Assembly (NCBI GenBank): GCA_900551055.1
Contig: URUK01000011.1
Span: forward strand, 8,507-72,506
Source of the DNA: an uncultured Prevotella sp.
GTDB taxonomy: Bacteria; Bacteroidota; Bacteroidia; Bacteroidales; Bacteroidaceae
Reading direction: 5' to 3'
DNA length: 64,000 nt
Part shown: positions 57,242-64,000 of the stretch, piece by piece
Numbering within the stretch: the first letter of the stretch is position 1
How the letters are laid out: every line of letters begins with the position of its first letter
Position numbers and translations under genes: made by a program
The notes under the pieces: generated by a model
Seen by the model: the letters and a program-made list of their open reading frames with translations, nothing else
Told to the model about the DNA's origin: nothing
Databases searched by the model: none

Positions 57242-58642
57242 TCACCTCCTGATGTATTTCTTTCCGTTCTGTATCACGATGCCCTTTGCATCCTTGCTTA
57301 CGCGCTGGCCTGCGAGGTTGTAAACTGGAGCGTTCTCGTCAAACTCCTCGTCAACGGTTATGTTGTCAATGCCTGTTGAAAGCTCAACAGAGATTGGTCT
57401 TATTTCGGCACGTCCGCTGTAGATGTTGTTGAATACTGCCGTGACATTATATGTTTTGCCGTCATTGGCATAATCAGCAACCACTCCCTCATTTTTGTAA
57501 AACTGAACCTTATTGGTTCCGTCGCTTGCATAGTAATTTGTATTTTCACCAGCAACTTCACTTCTAATCGCAACGCCCTCAATCTTTACAAGGTCGCAGA
57601 TGTGGTTCAATGCAAGCAGATCGGCAATAGTAACTGTTATGGGTTGTGCCTCCTCATCGCTGGCTGTTATGGTAAGACCTGAATCGTCAGTAAAGCTGTT
57701 GCTCTTAACCTCGTGTATTCCGTAATAGTTGTCATAGTCAACTTTTACTGTTCCGCTTACAGTTGCGTTTGCAGTGAAAGGAAGCGTAGTGCTGAAGAAC
57801 ATAATTGCGTTCTCTCCGTCGCGGATGTACACACTCGGCGTACTATAGCTGTTGTCGATGTACACAACCTTGCCGTTTTCAATTGTCAGGTTGATGTATG
57901 CCTGATCTTCCGTAAGTTCCTGGATTTCGGCAACAGTCATGTCGGTAAACTCAACCCTTGTGAACTCCCTTGTTGCAACATCGCTCTGATTGCCGTTCAA
58001 TACAGCGATGGCCTTTACGGTTGCGCTCTCGTCGAGAGTGAAAGTTACAGGCGATGCGCCGCTTGTTGAAGCAGTTGTCGGGTCGCTTCCGTCCAATGTG
58101 TAATAGATGGTTGAACCCTCAACACCTGTAATTGTAACGTCGGTTGAACCTTCAAACGTTGTCTCGCCGCTGATAGTCGGAGCTGCAACATAATCTGCAG
58201 CCGCATCTGTATAAGTTACTGTTATTGATTTAACTTTTCCTGTACTTTTTCCCGTGAATGTAAAATCAACAGAACTTACGCTCCCAGTCCAGTTGCCATC
58301 ATCGAACACACCTTCATCCGTAGTGAAATTTTTTTCACCAGCTATTTCGACGTTTGTTATTACATAATTGTTCGGTACGCTAATAGTAAAAGTTGAACTT
58401 TCTTTATATAGGCGTAATTCATTTGCGCCACTTGCTTTCCACCAACGAGACCTGCCTTTCAAGGTTAATGTCACATTTCCTTCTTCACATACATATGGAT
58501 CAGGATTGTACTCTTGTGTGCTACCACTGAGTAATTTCATCCCGTAAGCCTCGTCTCCTGTAAAATCAAATGTTTCTGTAGTTTGTGCAAATGTTACCGT
58601 AGTCAGTAACAATGCAAAGATTGAAAGTAAAAATTTCCTCAT
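57242..58642 (-). CDS. Secreted multidomain protein A of the divergent pair
   Basis: 466 residues with a signal peptide ('LLSIFALLLTTVTFAQ'). About 25-155: beta-sandwich-like N-terminal domain; about 155-230: a chitobiase-C-terminal-type Ig-like domain ('APTISGETTFEGSTDVTITG', 'STIYYTLDGSDPTTAST'); about 230-410: the OB-like domain shared with the 56230 protein ('MTVAEIQELTEDQAYINLTI'); end: 'NAPVYNLAGQRVSKDAKGIV', 'QNGKKYIRR'. The leader and first five codons lie in the 66-bp inverted repeat, and the only strong promoter in the spacer faces this gene. Likely a surface-associated binding protein; ligand unknown. Confidence 0.82.
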   Translation of the reverse strand: MRKFLLSIFALLLTTVTFAQTTETFDFTGDEAYGMKLLSGSTQEYNPDPYVCEEGNVTLTLKGRSRWWKASGANELRLYKESSTFTISVPNNYVITNVEIAGEKNFTTDEGVFDDGNWTGSVSSVDFTFTGKSTGKVKSITVTYTDAAADYVAAPTISGETTFEGSTDVTITGVEGSTIYYTLDGSDPTTASTSGASPVTFTLDESATVKAIAVLNGNQSDVATREFTRVEFTDMTVAEIQELTEDQAYINLTIENGKVVYIDNSYSTPSVYIRDGENAIMFFSTTLPFTANATVSGTVKVDYDNYYGIHEVKSNSFTDDSGLTITASDEEAQPITVTIADLLALNHICDLVKIEGVAIRSEVAGENTNYYASDGTNKVQFYKNEGVVADYANDGKTYNVTAVFNNIYSGRAEIRPISVELSTGIDNITVDEEFDENAPVYNLAGQRVSKDAKGIVIQNGKKYIRR

Positions 58643-58692
58643 AGTCGTAAGTTTTTAAAGTGATTAATATTGAGAATTAGTTACATTGATGT
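58627..58692. repeat. Left 66-bp perfect inverted repeat
   Basis: Exactly complementary to 59394-59459. It includes the start codon and first codons of gene A and about 50 bp of its leader, and ends 3 bp before its -7 element. Confidence 0.95.
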
Positions 58693-58695
58693 GTG

Positions 58696-58725
58696 CAAAT
58701 ATAATGTTTTTGTTTTAATGGCAAA
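58696..58725 (-). promoter_or_regulatory. Promoter of gene A, just inside the inverted repeat
   Basis: Minus-strand TTTG (58722-58725), 18 nt, TATATTTG (58696-58703). No equivalent element is seen beside the right repeat; the nearest is a one-mismatch AATATTTG at 59341-59348. Confidence 0.75.
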
Positions 58726-58914
58726 ATGTTTTTGAGTTAAAATTCGGTTAAGATGTTTTAGGGAACAATAAAAAGGAAACATCGGACAAGGCCGAGAGGC
58801 ATGGTGCAAACCGTTGGCTTGTAGCCGTTTTCCATGCCGTTACGGTGCTGGCGGCAAGCAGTTGACAACCGTTTTGTAACATATTGGCGCTCAACGTTTT
58901 ACCTACGTCCTTGC

Positions 58915-59002
58915 AAAAGGTGGCCTTTTACGTTGTAATTGACGGTCTTTTGCATTGTAAAAGGCCGTCTTTTAGATGCCAAAAGGTCACCTTTTACATT
59001 CT
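58915..59002. repeat. 4x22 dyad array, copy 8
   Basis: Units at 58915, 58937, 58959 and 58981: AAAAGGTGGCCTTTT, AATTGACGGTCTTTT, AAAAGGCCGTCTTTT and AAAAGGTCACCTTTT; linkers acgttgt, gcattgt, agatgcc. Inside the candidate invertible spacer. Confidence 0.92.
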
Positions 59003-59030
59003 CCCTGCAATATGGCTTGCATGCTTGCGA

Positions 59031-59337
59031 CCTCGAAGAGGGCGAATTATGCGTAACCGCATGTGAAGCGTAGCGGAACTTGCGGACAACAAGCCTTCTG
59101 TAAATCCGTCCCCGACGGGGGCGAACCTTATTTGTGGTTATGAGAATATACGGTTATTAGGTTGTGCAGCTTATACGCTTTCCGTAAAGCCGCACAACCT
59201 CAAATTATATGGCTCTATATGCTTTTCGACCTCTTCGAGGCCGAAGTGTTGGCCTTTTTTTTGTCCGCAAGTTCCGTTCACTGCGTTCACTCCACATGCG
59301 GTTACGCATGATTCGACCTCTTCGAGGCCTATAAATG
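59031..59337. repeat. Inner imperfect inverted repeat of the spacer
   Basis: Arms 59031-59090 and 59261-59337 share CCTCGAAGAGG, ATGCGTAACCGCATGTG and CGGAACTTGCGGAC in inverted order, with an insertion in the right arm. The palindromic core GCGTAACCGC-type words recall widely scattered Bacteroidales repeats. Confidence 0.75.
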
Positions 59338-59393
59338 CAGAATATTTGTTATCACGCAAAATGTCGGCGGTGTCATTAATCCATCTCAAAGAG

Positions 59394-59459
59394 ACATCAA
59401 TGTAACTAATTCTCAATATTAATCACTTTAAAAACTTACGACTATGAGGAAATTTTTAC
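59394..59459. repeat. Right 66-bp perfect inverted repeat
   Basis: Exact complement of 58627-58692, covering the leader, start codon and first codons of gene B. Confidence 0.95.
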
Positions 59460-60793
59460 GCTTATCATTAGTAAGTCTATTGACGATGTTCTGCGGAACA
59501 ACGTTCGCACAGACTGTATTTAATTTTGCTGAGCTTTATGGTACTTCCACAATTAAGGACATCAGTAATCAGCCGCAAACGATTGAAGCCGTCACAATTT
59601 CCTTTGCAAAAGGAAATTCAAGCAATGCACCTGCATTTAACAAGGACGGAGAAGTACGCCTTTATGGAGGAAAAAGCAACACTGTATTAGATGGTTGTAC
59701 AATGACTGTAACCGCAGCATCGGGCACGATAACATCCATCGTGCTTGAAGCTGGGGCAATAGATAAATGGGGTGTATTGACATCAAATGTAGGAGAAATT
59801 ACCGAAGACGCCGACAAGAATGTAACATGGACGGGCAATGCCACGGAAATAGTATTTACAGCATCGCGTGATGCTGCCAATGCTTCTGTTTCAACACAAA
59901 ACAGATATACAAAAGCGACTGTGACTGTTACAGGCGGAGAAGTAAAGAAATCTGCCGACTTGAAATTCAGCGAGACAGAGATTGAAGTAGAACAAGGTGC
60001 ACTTTTCACTTCTCCTACATTCACAAAGGCAACCACAGCAGAAGTAAAATTCTCTTCTGATAATGAAGGAGTGGCTTCGGTAAACAGCGAAGGCAAAATA
60101 TCGTTGGGCGGCGAACTCGGCACGGCCAAGATTACAGCCACAGCAGAAGAAAATGATGACTATTACGCAGGAGAAGCGACATGTACCATTACGGTATTTG
60201 CCTACAACACATACAAAAAGGCAACTGAAATAGTAAGTGGCAAGAAGTATCTCATCGTTGCAGACAACGACGGTACGCTGAATGTGGCAAAACAAATTAC
60301 GTCAAATTACGGATATTTGTATGTAGACGAAGTAAATGCCGAGGCTGACGGCAGCATAAAGGTTCGCAAGGACGGAGGCAACGAGTTTACCATAACTGAA
60401 ACTGATGGCGGATATACCATTATGCAGTCAGATGGAAAGTATCTCTATCAGAGTGGAGATTTTAATAACTTCAATGTAAATGATAATCCTTCTTCAGGCC
60501 ATATTTGGACTATCAATCCTGAAGCTGACGGAACATTTACAATTACAAACACATCTGTTAACAAGCATGTTCAATTTGACAGCCAATACAACTCTTTTGG
60601 AAGTTACGCAGATGAAAGAGGAATACTCCCATGTCTTTATGTAAAGGACGAAACCGGCACAGGCATCGACAACATAACCGTTGAAGACGAGCTTGACGAG
60701 AACGCTCCTGTTTACAACCTCGCAGGCCAGTGCGTAAGCAAGGATGCAAAGGGCATCGTTATACAGAACGGAAAGAAATACATCAGAAGGTGA
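59444..60793 (+). CDS. Secreted multidomain protein B of the divergent pair
   Basis: 449 residues with a signal peptide ('LVSLLTMFCGTTFAQ'). About 25-165: beta-rich N-terminal domain ('TVFNFAELYGTSTIKDISNQ'); about 170-260: a bacterial Ig-like (Big_2-type) domain ('LKFSETEIEVEQGALFTSPT', 'SDNEGVASVNSEGKISLGGE'); about 265-405: another beta-rich domain; end: 'NAPVYNLAGQCVSKDAKGIV', 'QNGKKYIRR', where the usual Arg is Cys. Body unrelated to A, but leader, signal start and C-terminus are duplicated. No canonical promoter faces it in this orientation. Confidence 0.8.
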   Translation: MRKFLRLSLVSLLTMFCGTTFAQTVFNFAELYGTSTIKDISNQPQTIEAVTISFAKGNSSNAPAFNKDGEVRLYGGKSNTVLDGCTMTVTAASGTITSIVLEAGAIDKWGVLTSNVGEITEDADKNVTWTGNATEIVFTASRDAANASVSTQNRYTKATVTVTGGEVKKSADLKFSETEIEVEQGALFTSPTFTKATTAEVKFSSDNEGVASVNSEGKISLGGELGTAKITATAEENDDYYAGEATCTITVFAYNTYKKATEIVSGKKYLIVADNDGTLNVAKQITSNYGYLYVDEVNAEADGSIKVRKDGGNEFTITETDGGYTIMQSDGKYLYQSGDFNNFNVNDNPSSGHIWTINPEADGTFTITNTSVNKHVQFDSQYNSFGSYADERGILPCLYVKDETGTGIDNITVEDELDENAPVYNLAGQCVSKDAKGIVIQNGKKYIRR

Positions 60794-60848
60794 GAAGGTG
60801 AGAAGTAGAGAAGGTGGAAAAAACTTACACCTTATCTTAATAATAAAG

Positions 60849-60888
60849 GCGGAAGATGCGCAGCTGTGTGCATCTTCCGCTTTTCTTT
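60849..60888 (+). terminator. Terminator of gene B
   Basis: GCGGAAGATGC (60849-60859) / GCATCTTCCGC (60870-60880) then TTTTCTTT. Confidence 0.8.
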
Positions 60889-60937
60889 GTGCAGGCAGAC
60901 GGGGCGTCGCATTTTGGATGAATATCCGGGAAAATAT

Positions 60938-60967
60938 TTTGTTTGACGGAATAAATCGCTATCTTTG
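60938..60967 (+). promoter_or_regulatory. Promoter of the GH3 gene
   Basis: TTTG (60938-60941), 18 nt, TATCTTTG (60960-60967), about 58 bp before the ATG; duplicate of the 57070-57099 promoter. Confidence 0.75.
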
Positions 60968-61024
60968 CCGTACCATTAAGAAAAACAACATTATCATCTT
61001 AACCCTAAAACCGTAACATTCAAC

Positions 61025-63598
61025 ATGAAAAAAAGAGCCATTGTAGTTGCGCTGGCCTTCGCCTGCACTGTAGGTGCAGGTGCGCAGACGCCGCCGTACA
61101 AGAACCCGAAGCTGACGGCACACGAACGCGCCGTCGACCTGTGTTCGCGCATGACGCTTGAAGAGAAGGCCGCCGTAATGATGAACAACTCGAAAGCCAT
61201 ACCCCGGCTTGGCATTCCGCAGTTCGCATGGTGGAGCGAGGCGCTGCACGGCGTGGGGCGCAACGGCGTGAGCACGGTGTTCCCCTCGTGTATCGGCATG
61301 GCTGCGTCGTTCGACGACGCGCTGATTGAGCGCATATTCACCGCCGTGAGCGACGAGGCACGCGCCAAGAACACGGCGCAGCGGCGCAAGGGCAGCGTGG
61401 ACACTTACCAAGGGCTGTCGTTCTGGACGCCCAACATCAACATATTCCGCGACCCGCGATGGGGACGCGGACAGGAGACCTACGGCGAAGACCCGTACAT
61501 GAACTCGCGCATGGGACAGGCCGTAGTGCGCGGACTGCAAGGCCCGGCTGACGGCAAATACATGAAGCTGCTGGCCTGCGCCAAGCACTTTGCCGTACAC
61601 AGCGGTCCGGAAAAGACGCGCCACAGCTTCAACATAGAGGCCCTGCCGCCGCGCGACCTGTGGGAAACCTACCTGCCGGCATTCCGCGACCTTGTGCAAC
61701 AGGCCGGTGTAAAAGAAGTGATGTGCGCCTACCAGCGCGTTGACGGCGACCCTTGCTGCGGCAGCAACCGCCTGCTTCAGCAGATACTGCGCGACGAGTG
61801 GGGCTTCAAAGGGCTGGTTGTGAGTGACTGCGGAGCCATCAGCGACTTCTGGAGACCGGGCGCACATGGCGTGTCGGCGGACGCGGCGGCTGCCTCGGCC
61901 AAGGCTGTCATAAGCGGCACCGACGTTGAATGCGGCGGCGAATACCGCCACTTGCCAGACGCGGTAAAGGCCGGACAGATTACCGAAGAACAAATCAACA
62001 AGAGCGTCGTGCGGCTGCTCGAAGCGCGCTTCGAGCTTGGCGACTTCGACCCCGACGAGCTTGTGCCCTGGACAAAAATACCCGAAAGTGTGGTGGCATG
62101 CAAGGAACACAAGGAACTGGCATTGCAGATGGCACGCGAACAGATGGTGCTGCTGCACAACAGGAACAACACCTTGCCGTTGAAGAAAGACGCCGGCAAG
62201 ATAATGGTGATGGGGCCGAACGCCGCCGACTCTGTGATGCTGTGGGGCATATACTACGGCCAGCCGACCCACTCTGTCACCATACTCGAAGGCATACAGG
62301 CCAAAATAGGCAACGGCGTAAAATATGCCAAAGGCTGCGAAATAACCAAGCTGACCGAGAGCGAGAGCATTTTCCCCCGGCTGAAGACGGCTGACGGCAA
62401 ACCGGGCGTAAGCGCACGCTTCTGGAACAACACCAAGATGGAGGGCAAACCGGTATATGAAACCACATACGCCACGGCAATACACTTCGACAACGGCGGC
62501 AACACGGCTTTTGCCCCGGGAGTAAACCTAACCGACTTCACACTCAGCATGAACGGCTCGTTCACCGCCGACAAGGACGAGACGCTTGACATCACCCGCA
62601 GCAATGACGACGGTTTCAGGATGATTGTCAACGGCGACACTATAATCAACAATTGGAAGACCGACCGGCTGCGCAAAAACAAAAACAACCTGACCGTGAA
62701 GAAAGGCCAACGCTACGACATCCAGTTCGACTACATGCAGCTTAAAAACGAAGCTGTGCTAAGCCTCGACATCGCCACCGTTCACAATGTAACGGCAAGC
62801 GAGATTGCGGCAAGGGCGAAAGACGTAGAGACGGTAATATTCGTTGGCGGAATATCGCCCGACCTTGAACGTGAGGAGGCAAAAGTTTCAGAGCCGGGTT
62901 TCGACAACGGCGACCGCACCAGCATTGAACTGCCTGCTGCTCAACGCGAAATACTGAAAGCCCTGCACGAGGCAGGCAAAAAGGTGGTACTTGTAAACTG
63001 TAGCGGCAGCGCCGTCGCACTGACGCCTGAACTTGAAACGTGCGACGCCATCTTGCAGGCATGGTACCCGGGAGAACAGGGCGGACACGCCGTGGCCGAC
63101 GTGCTCTTCGGCGACTACAACCCCGGTGGAAAATTGCCGGTTACGTTCTACAAGGACGACAGTCAGCTGCCACCGTTTGACGATTACCGCATGGCAAACC
63201 GCACATACCGTTATTTCCGCGGCACACCGCTCTTCCCCTTCGGCTACGGCTTAAGCTACACCACGTTCGCAACAGGCACTCCGGAATATGACAAGACGAC
63301 AGGGAAAATCACCGTCAGCGTAACCAACACCGGCAAACGTGACGGCGCGGAGACAGTACAAGCTTATCTGCGCAACCCCGCCGACACGGAAGGACCTATC
63401 AAAACACTCCGCGGATTCACACGTGTGGAACTTAAAGCAGGAGAAACTAAAACCGTAACAATTGACCTGCCGCGCACGGCTTTCGAATGGTGGGACGCCT
63501 CGACAAACACAATGCGCGTAATGCCCGGCAAGTATGAAGTGCTTGTAGGCACGTCGAGCATGGACAAAGACCTAAAGAAATTGGCAATAAATATGTGA
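61025..63598 (+). CDS. Secreted GH3 glycosidase with PA14 insertion (beta-xylosidase/beta-glucosidase type)
   Basis: 857 residues with a signal peptide ('VVALAFACTVGAGAQ'). (alpha/beta)8 domain with 'FWTPNINIFRDPRWGRGQET' and 'KLLACAKHFAVHSG', the catalytic Asp in 'GLVVSDCGAISDF', then the second GH3 domain 'QMVLLHNRNNTLPLKKD'. A PA14-type insertion occupies about 450-590 ('KPGVSARFWNNTKMEGKPV', 'SMNGSFTADKDETLDITRSN'). The rest is the fibronectin-like C-terminal domain ('PFGYGLSYTTF', 'ITVSVTNTGKRDGAETVQAY'). The architecture recalls Prevotella Xyl3A-type enzymes; xylAB in the window makes a xylan role plausible, but specificity is not proven. Confidence 0.92.
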   Translation: MKKRAIVVALAFACTVGAGAQTPPYKNPKLTAHERAVDLCSRMTLEEKAAVMMNNSKAIPRLGIPQFAWWSEALHGVGRNGVSTVFPSCIGMAASFDDALIERIFTAVSDEARAKNTAQRRKGSVDTYQGLSFWTPNINIFRDPRWGRGQETYGEDPYMNSRMGQAVVRGLQGPADGKYMKLLACAKHFAVHSGPEKTRHSFNIEALPPRDLWETYLPAFRDLVQQAGVKEVMCAYQRVDGDPCCGSNRLLQQILRDEWGFKGLVVSDCGAISDFWRPGAHGVSADAAAASAKAVISGTDVECGGEYRHLPDAVKAGQITEEQINKSVVRLLEARFELGDFDPDELVPWTKIPESVVACKEHKELALQMAREQMVLLHNRNNTLPLKKDAGKIMVMGPNAADSVMLWGIYYGQPTHSVTILEGIQAKIGNGVKYAKGCEITKLTESESIFPRLKTADGKPGVSARFWNNTKMEGKPVYETTYATAIHFDNGGNTAFAPGVNLTDFTLSMNGSFTADKDETLDITRSNDDGFRMIVNGDTIINNWKTDRLRKNKNNLTVKKGQRYDIQFDYMQLKNEAVLSLDIATVHNVTASEIAARAKDVETVIFVGGISPDLEREEAKVSEPGFDNGDRTSIELPAAQREILKALHEAGKKVVLVNCSGSAVALTPELETCDAILQAWYPGEQGGHAVADVLFGDYNPGGKLPVTFYKDDSQLPPFDDYRMANRTYRYFRGTPLFPFGYGLSYTTFATGTPEYDKTTGKITVSVTNTGKRDGAETVQAYLRNPADTEGPIKTLRGFTRVELKAGETKTVTIDLPRTAFEWWDASTNTMRVMPGKYEVLVGTSSMDKDLKKLAINM

Positions 63599-63626
63599 AG
63601 AAACAATATGTAAAGAAGTTTGCAAA

Positions 63627-63796
63627 TTCACTGTCACACTGTCACATCGCGAACAACTGTCTGTATGCCAACGGTTTACAGTGTGGCAACAGGCGTAACA
63701 GTGATGAGATGCGTGACAGTGAAAGGCAGACTAATGTCACGCCGTAATCAACTGAACATCAATATGTTACACCTCCGGTGACAGTGTGACAGTGAA
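63627..63796. repeat. Inverted repeat of CACTGTCACACTGTC words after GH3
   Basis: Arms 63627-63645 and 63778-63796 are perfect complements; further GTGACAGTGAAA-like words lie between. Same gene-end style as 9406, 41716 and 45061. Confidence 0.8.
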
Positions 63797-63811
63797 AAAC
63801 AAAACTTTGAT

Positions 63812-63852
63812 ACAAAACAAAAGGGCATGTTTTACATGCCCTTTTGTTTTGT
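63812..63852 (+). terminator. Terminator of the GH3 gene
   Basis: Perfect 18-bp stem (63812-63829 with 63835-63852, core AAAAGGGCATG/CATGCCCTTTT) and a TTTTA loop, symmetrical enough to act in both directions. Confidence 0.85.
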
Positions 63853-63917
63853 AATTGCTGTCTTTTGCCGTGCTGTCTGCCGTCTTTTACAAGCCGGCAT
63901 GCGGCATTTTACATACA
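63831..63917. repeat. Decayed 4x22 dyad array, copy 9
   Basis: Period-22 units at 63831, 63853 (21 nt), 63874 and 63896 with CTTTT in phase (CCCTTTT, GTCTTTT, GTCTTTT, GCATTTT); left halves largely lost. Overlaps the GH3 terminator. Confidence 0.55.
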
Positions 63918-64000
63918 GGTAATATGAAAATTAACGTGAGTTCGGTATAAGAATAATCCTTCTTTGAAATTAAATAATTTATATGGTTTTGTATTTCAAA

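Larger units (their letters stand above)
57033..57372. repeat. Left arm of a large inverted repeat around the secreted-protein pair
   Basis: Reverse complement of 60661-61006 with about 15 differences and small indels by eye. The arm carries the last ~45 codons of the 57242 gene, its terminator, and the promoter and leader of the 56230 gene. Confidence 0.85.
58643..59443. other. Spacer between the divergent secreted-protein genes; candidate invertible DNA segment
   Basis: Holds, in order, the leader repeat of gene A, its promoter, AT-rich sequence, the 4x22 array copy 8, and two inverted blocks (59031-59090 and 59261-59337) sharing CATGCGTAACCGCATG-type and CGGAACTTGCGGAC words with three copies of a CCTCGAAGAGG dyad, then the leader repeat of gene B. 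No ORF of note. Confidence 0.7.
60661..61006. repeat. Right arm of the large inverted repeat
   Basis: Matches the reverse complement of 57033-57372. Contains the end of gene B, its terminator, and the promoter and leader of the GH3 gene. Confidence 0.85.
63599..64000. other. Gene-free right edge of the window
   Basis: After GH3: a 19-bp perfect inverted repeat of CACTGTCACACTGTCA words (63627-63645 with 63778-63796), the GH3 terminator and a decayed 4x22 array; the last 80 bp are AT-rich. No CDS is visible. Confidence 0.6.

Noticed and set aside
8301..59002. Period-22 arrays considered as CRISPR
   Set aside because: Units are palindromic and contiguous with no unique spacers of 30 nt or so; no cas genes nearby.
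58627..59459. Inverted repeat considered as insertion-sequence ends
   Set aside because: No transposase between the repeats, and the repeats contain host start codons and leaders.
1..64000. tRNA, rRNA, tmRNA or replication origin
   Set aside because: No cloverleaf T-arm words, rRNA-like blocks or DnaA-box clusters were noticed by eye; a tRNAscan or Infernal run would be decisive.

Overview
The window looks like the chromosome of a gut or rumen Bacteroidales bacterium, most likely of the Prevotella/Paraprevotella group. Promoters follow the Bacteroidetes pattern (TTTG, 18-21 nt, TAnnTTTG) rather than -35/-10. Ribosome binding sites are weak, lipoproteins and fimbrillin-type genes are plentiful, and secreted proteins end in the Prevotella-like module 'PVYNLAGQR ... 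KGIVIQNGKK'. No rRNA, tRNA, CRISPR, insertion sequence or prophage was recognised.

Layout. 0-14.5 kb is mostly housekeeping on the minus strand: GDP-mannose/GDP-fucose synthesis (gmd, manC), xylose catabolism (xylA, xylB), aspS, fabI (plus strand), a HAD phosphatase, pgi, gpsA and lysS. 14.9-22.3 kb is a four-gene surface operon: a lipoprotein with a metzincin-type zinc site, then three fimbrillin-like lipoproteins. 23-30 kb holds a free-standing tRNA-editing-like domain, a three-gene envelope operon, a LuxR regulator, ligA and a strong structured-RNA candidate. 30-44 kb has an esterase with three catalytic domains, a TPR protein, the SPOR-yqgF-def operon, a YtxH-type stress operon, the DUF4348-murB-MBL operon, pheS, an MFS transporter and two small-RNA candidates. 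44-51 kb has a sigma factor, rpe with a 41-residue upstream gene, a hemerythrin-LuxR regulator and the anaerobic ribonucleotide reductase pair nrdD-nrdG. 51-64 kb is a polysaccharide-degradation and secreted-protein island: GH28-GH105 fusion, PL1 pectate lyase, three related secreted proteins and a GH3 enzyme. The pectin and xylose-type enzymes fit with the xylAB genes.

Three things stand out. (1) Two divergent secreted-protein genes (57242-58642 and 59444-60793) are separated by a 701-bp spacer bounded by a perfect 66-bp inverted repeat. The repeat covers both leaders and start codons, and only one canonical promoter is visible, just inside one repeat: the layout of an invertible promoter. 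A second inverted repeat of about 340 bp encloses both genes. (2) Eight intergenic arrays (plus a ninth decayed one) share one architecture not explained by any gene: exactly four units of 22 nt, each a 15-nt dyad (AAAAGRCNGYCTTTT-like) plus a 7-nt linker (often GCAATGC). (3) Three compact transcription units with canonical promoters and terminators but no ORF lie at 29.6-29.9 kb, 37.6 kb and 43.4 kb.

All calls come from reading the sequence by eye. No database search, folding or alignment program was run.
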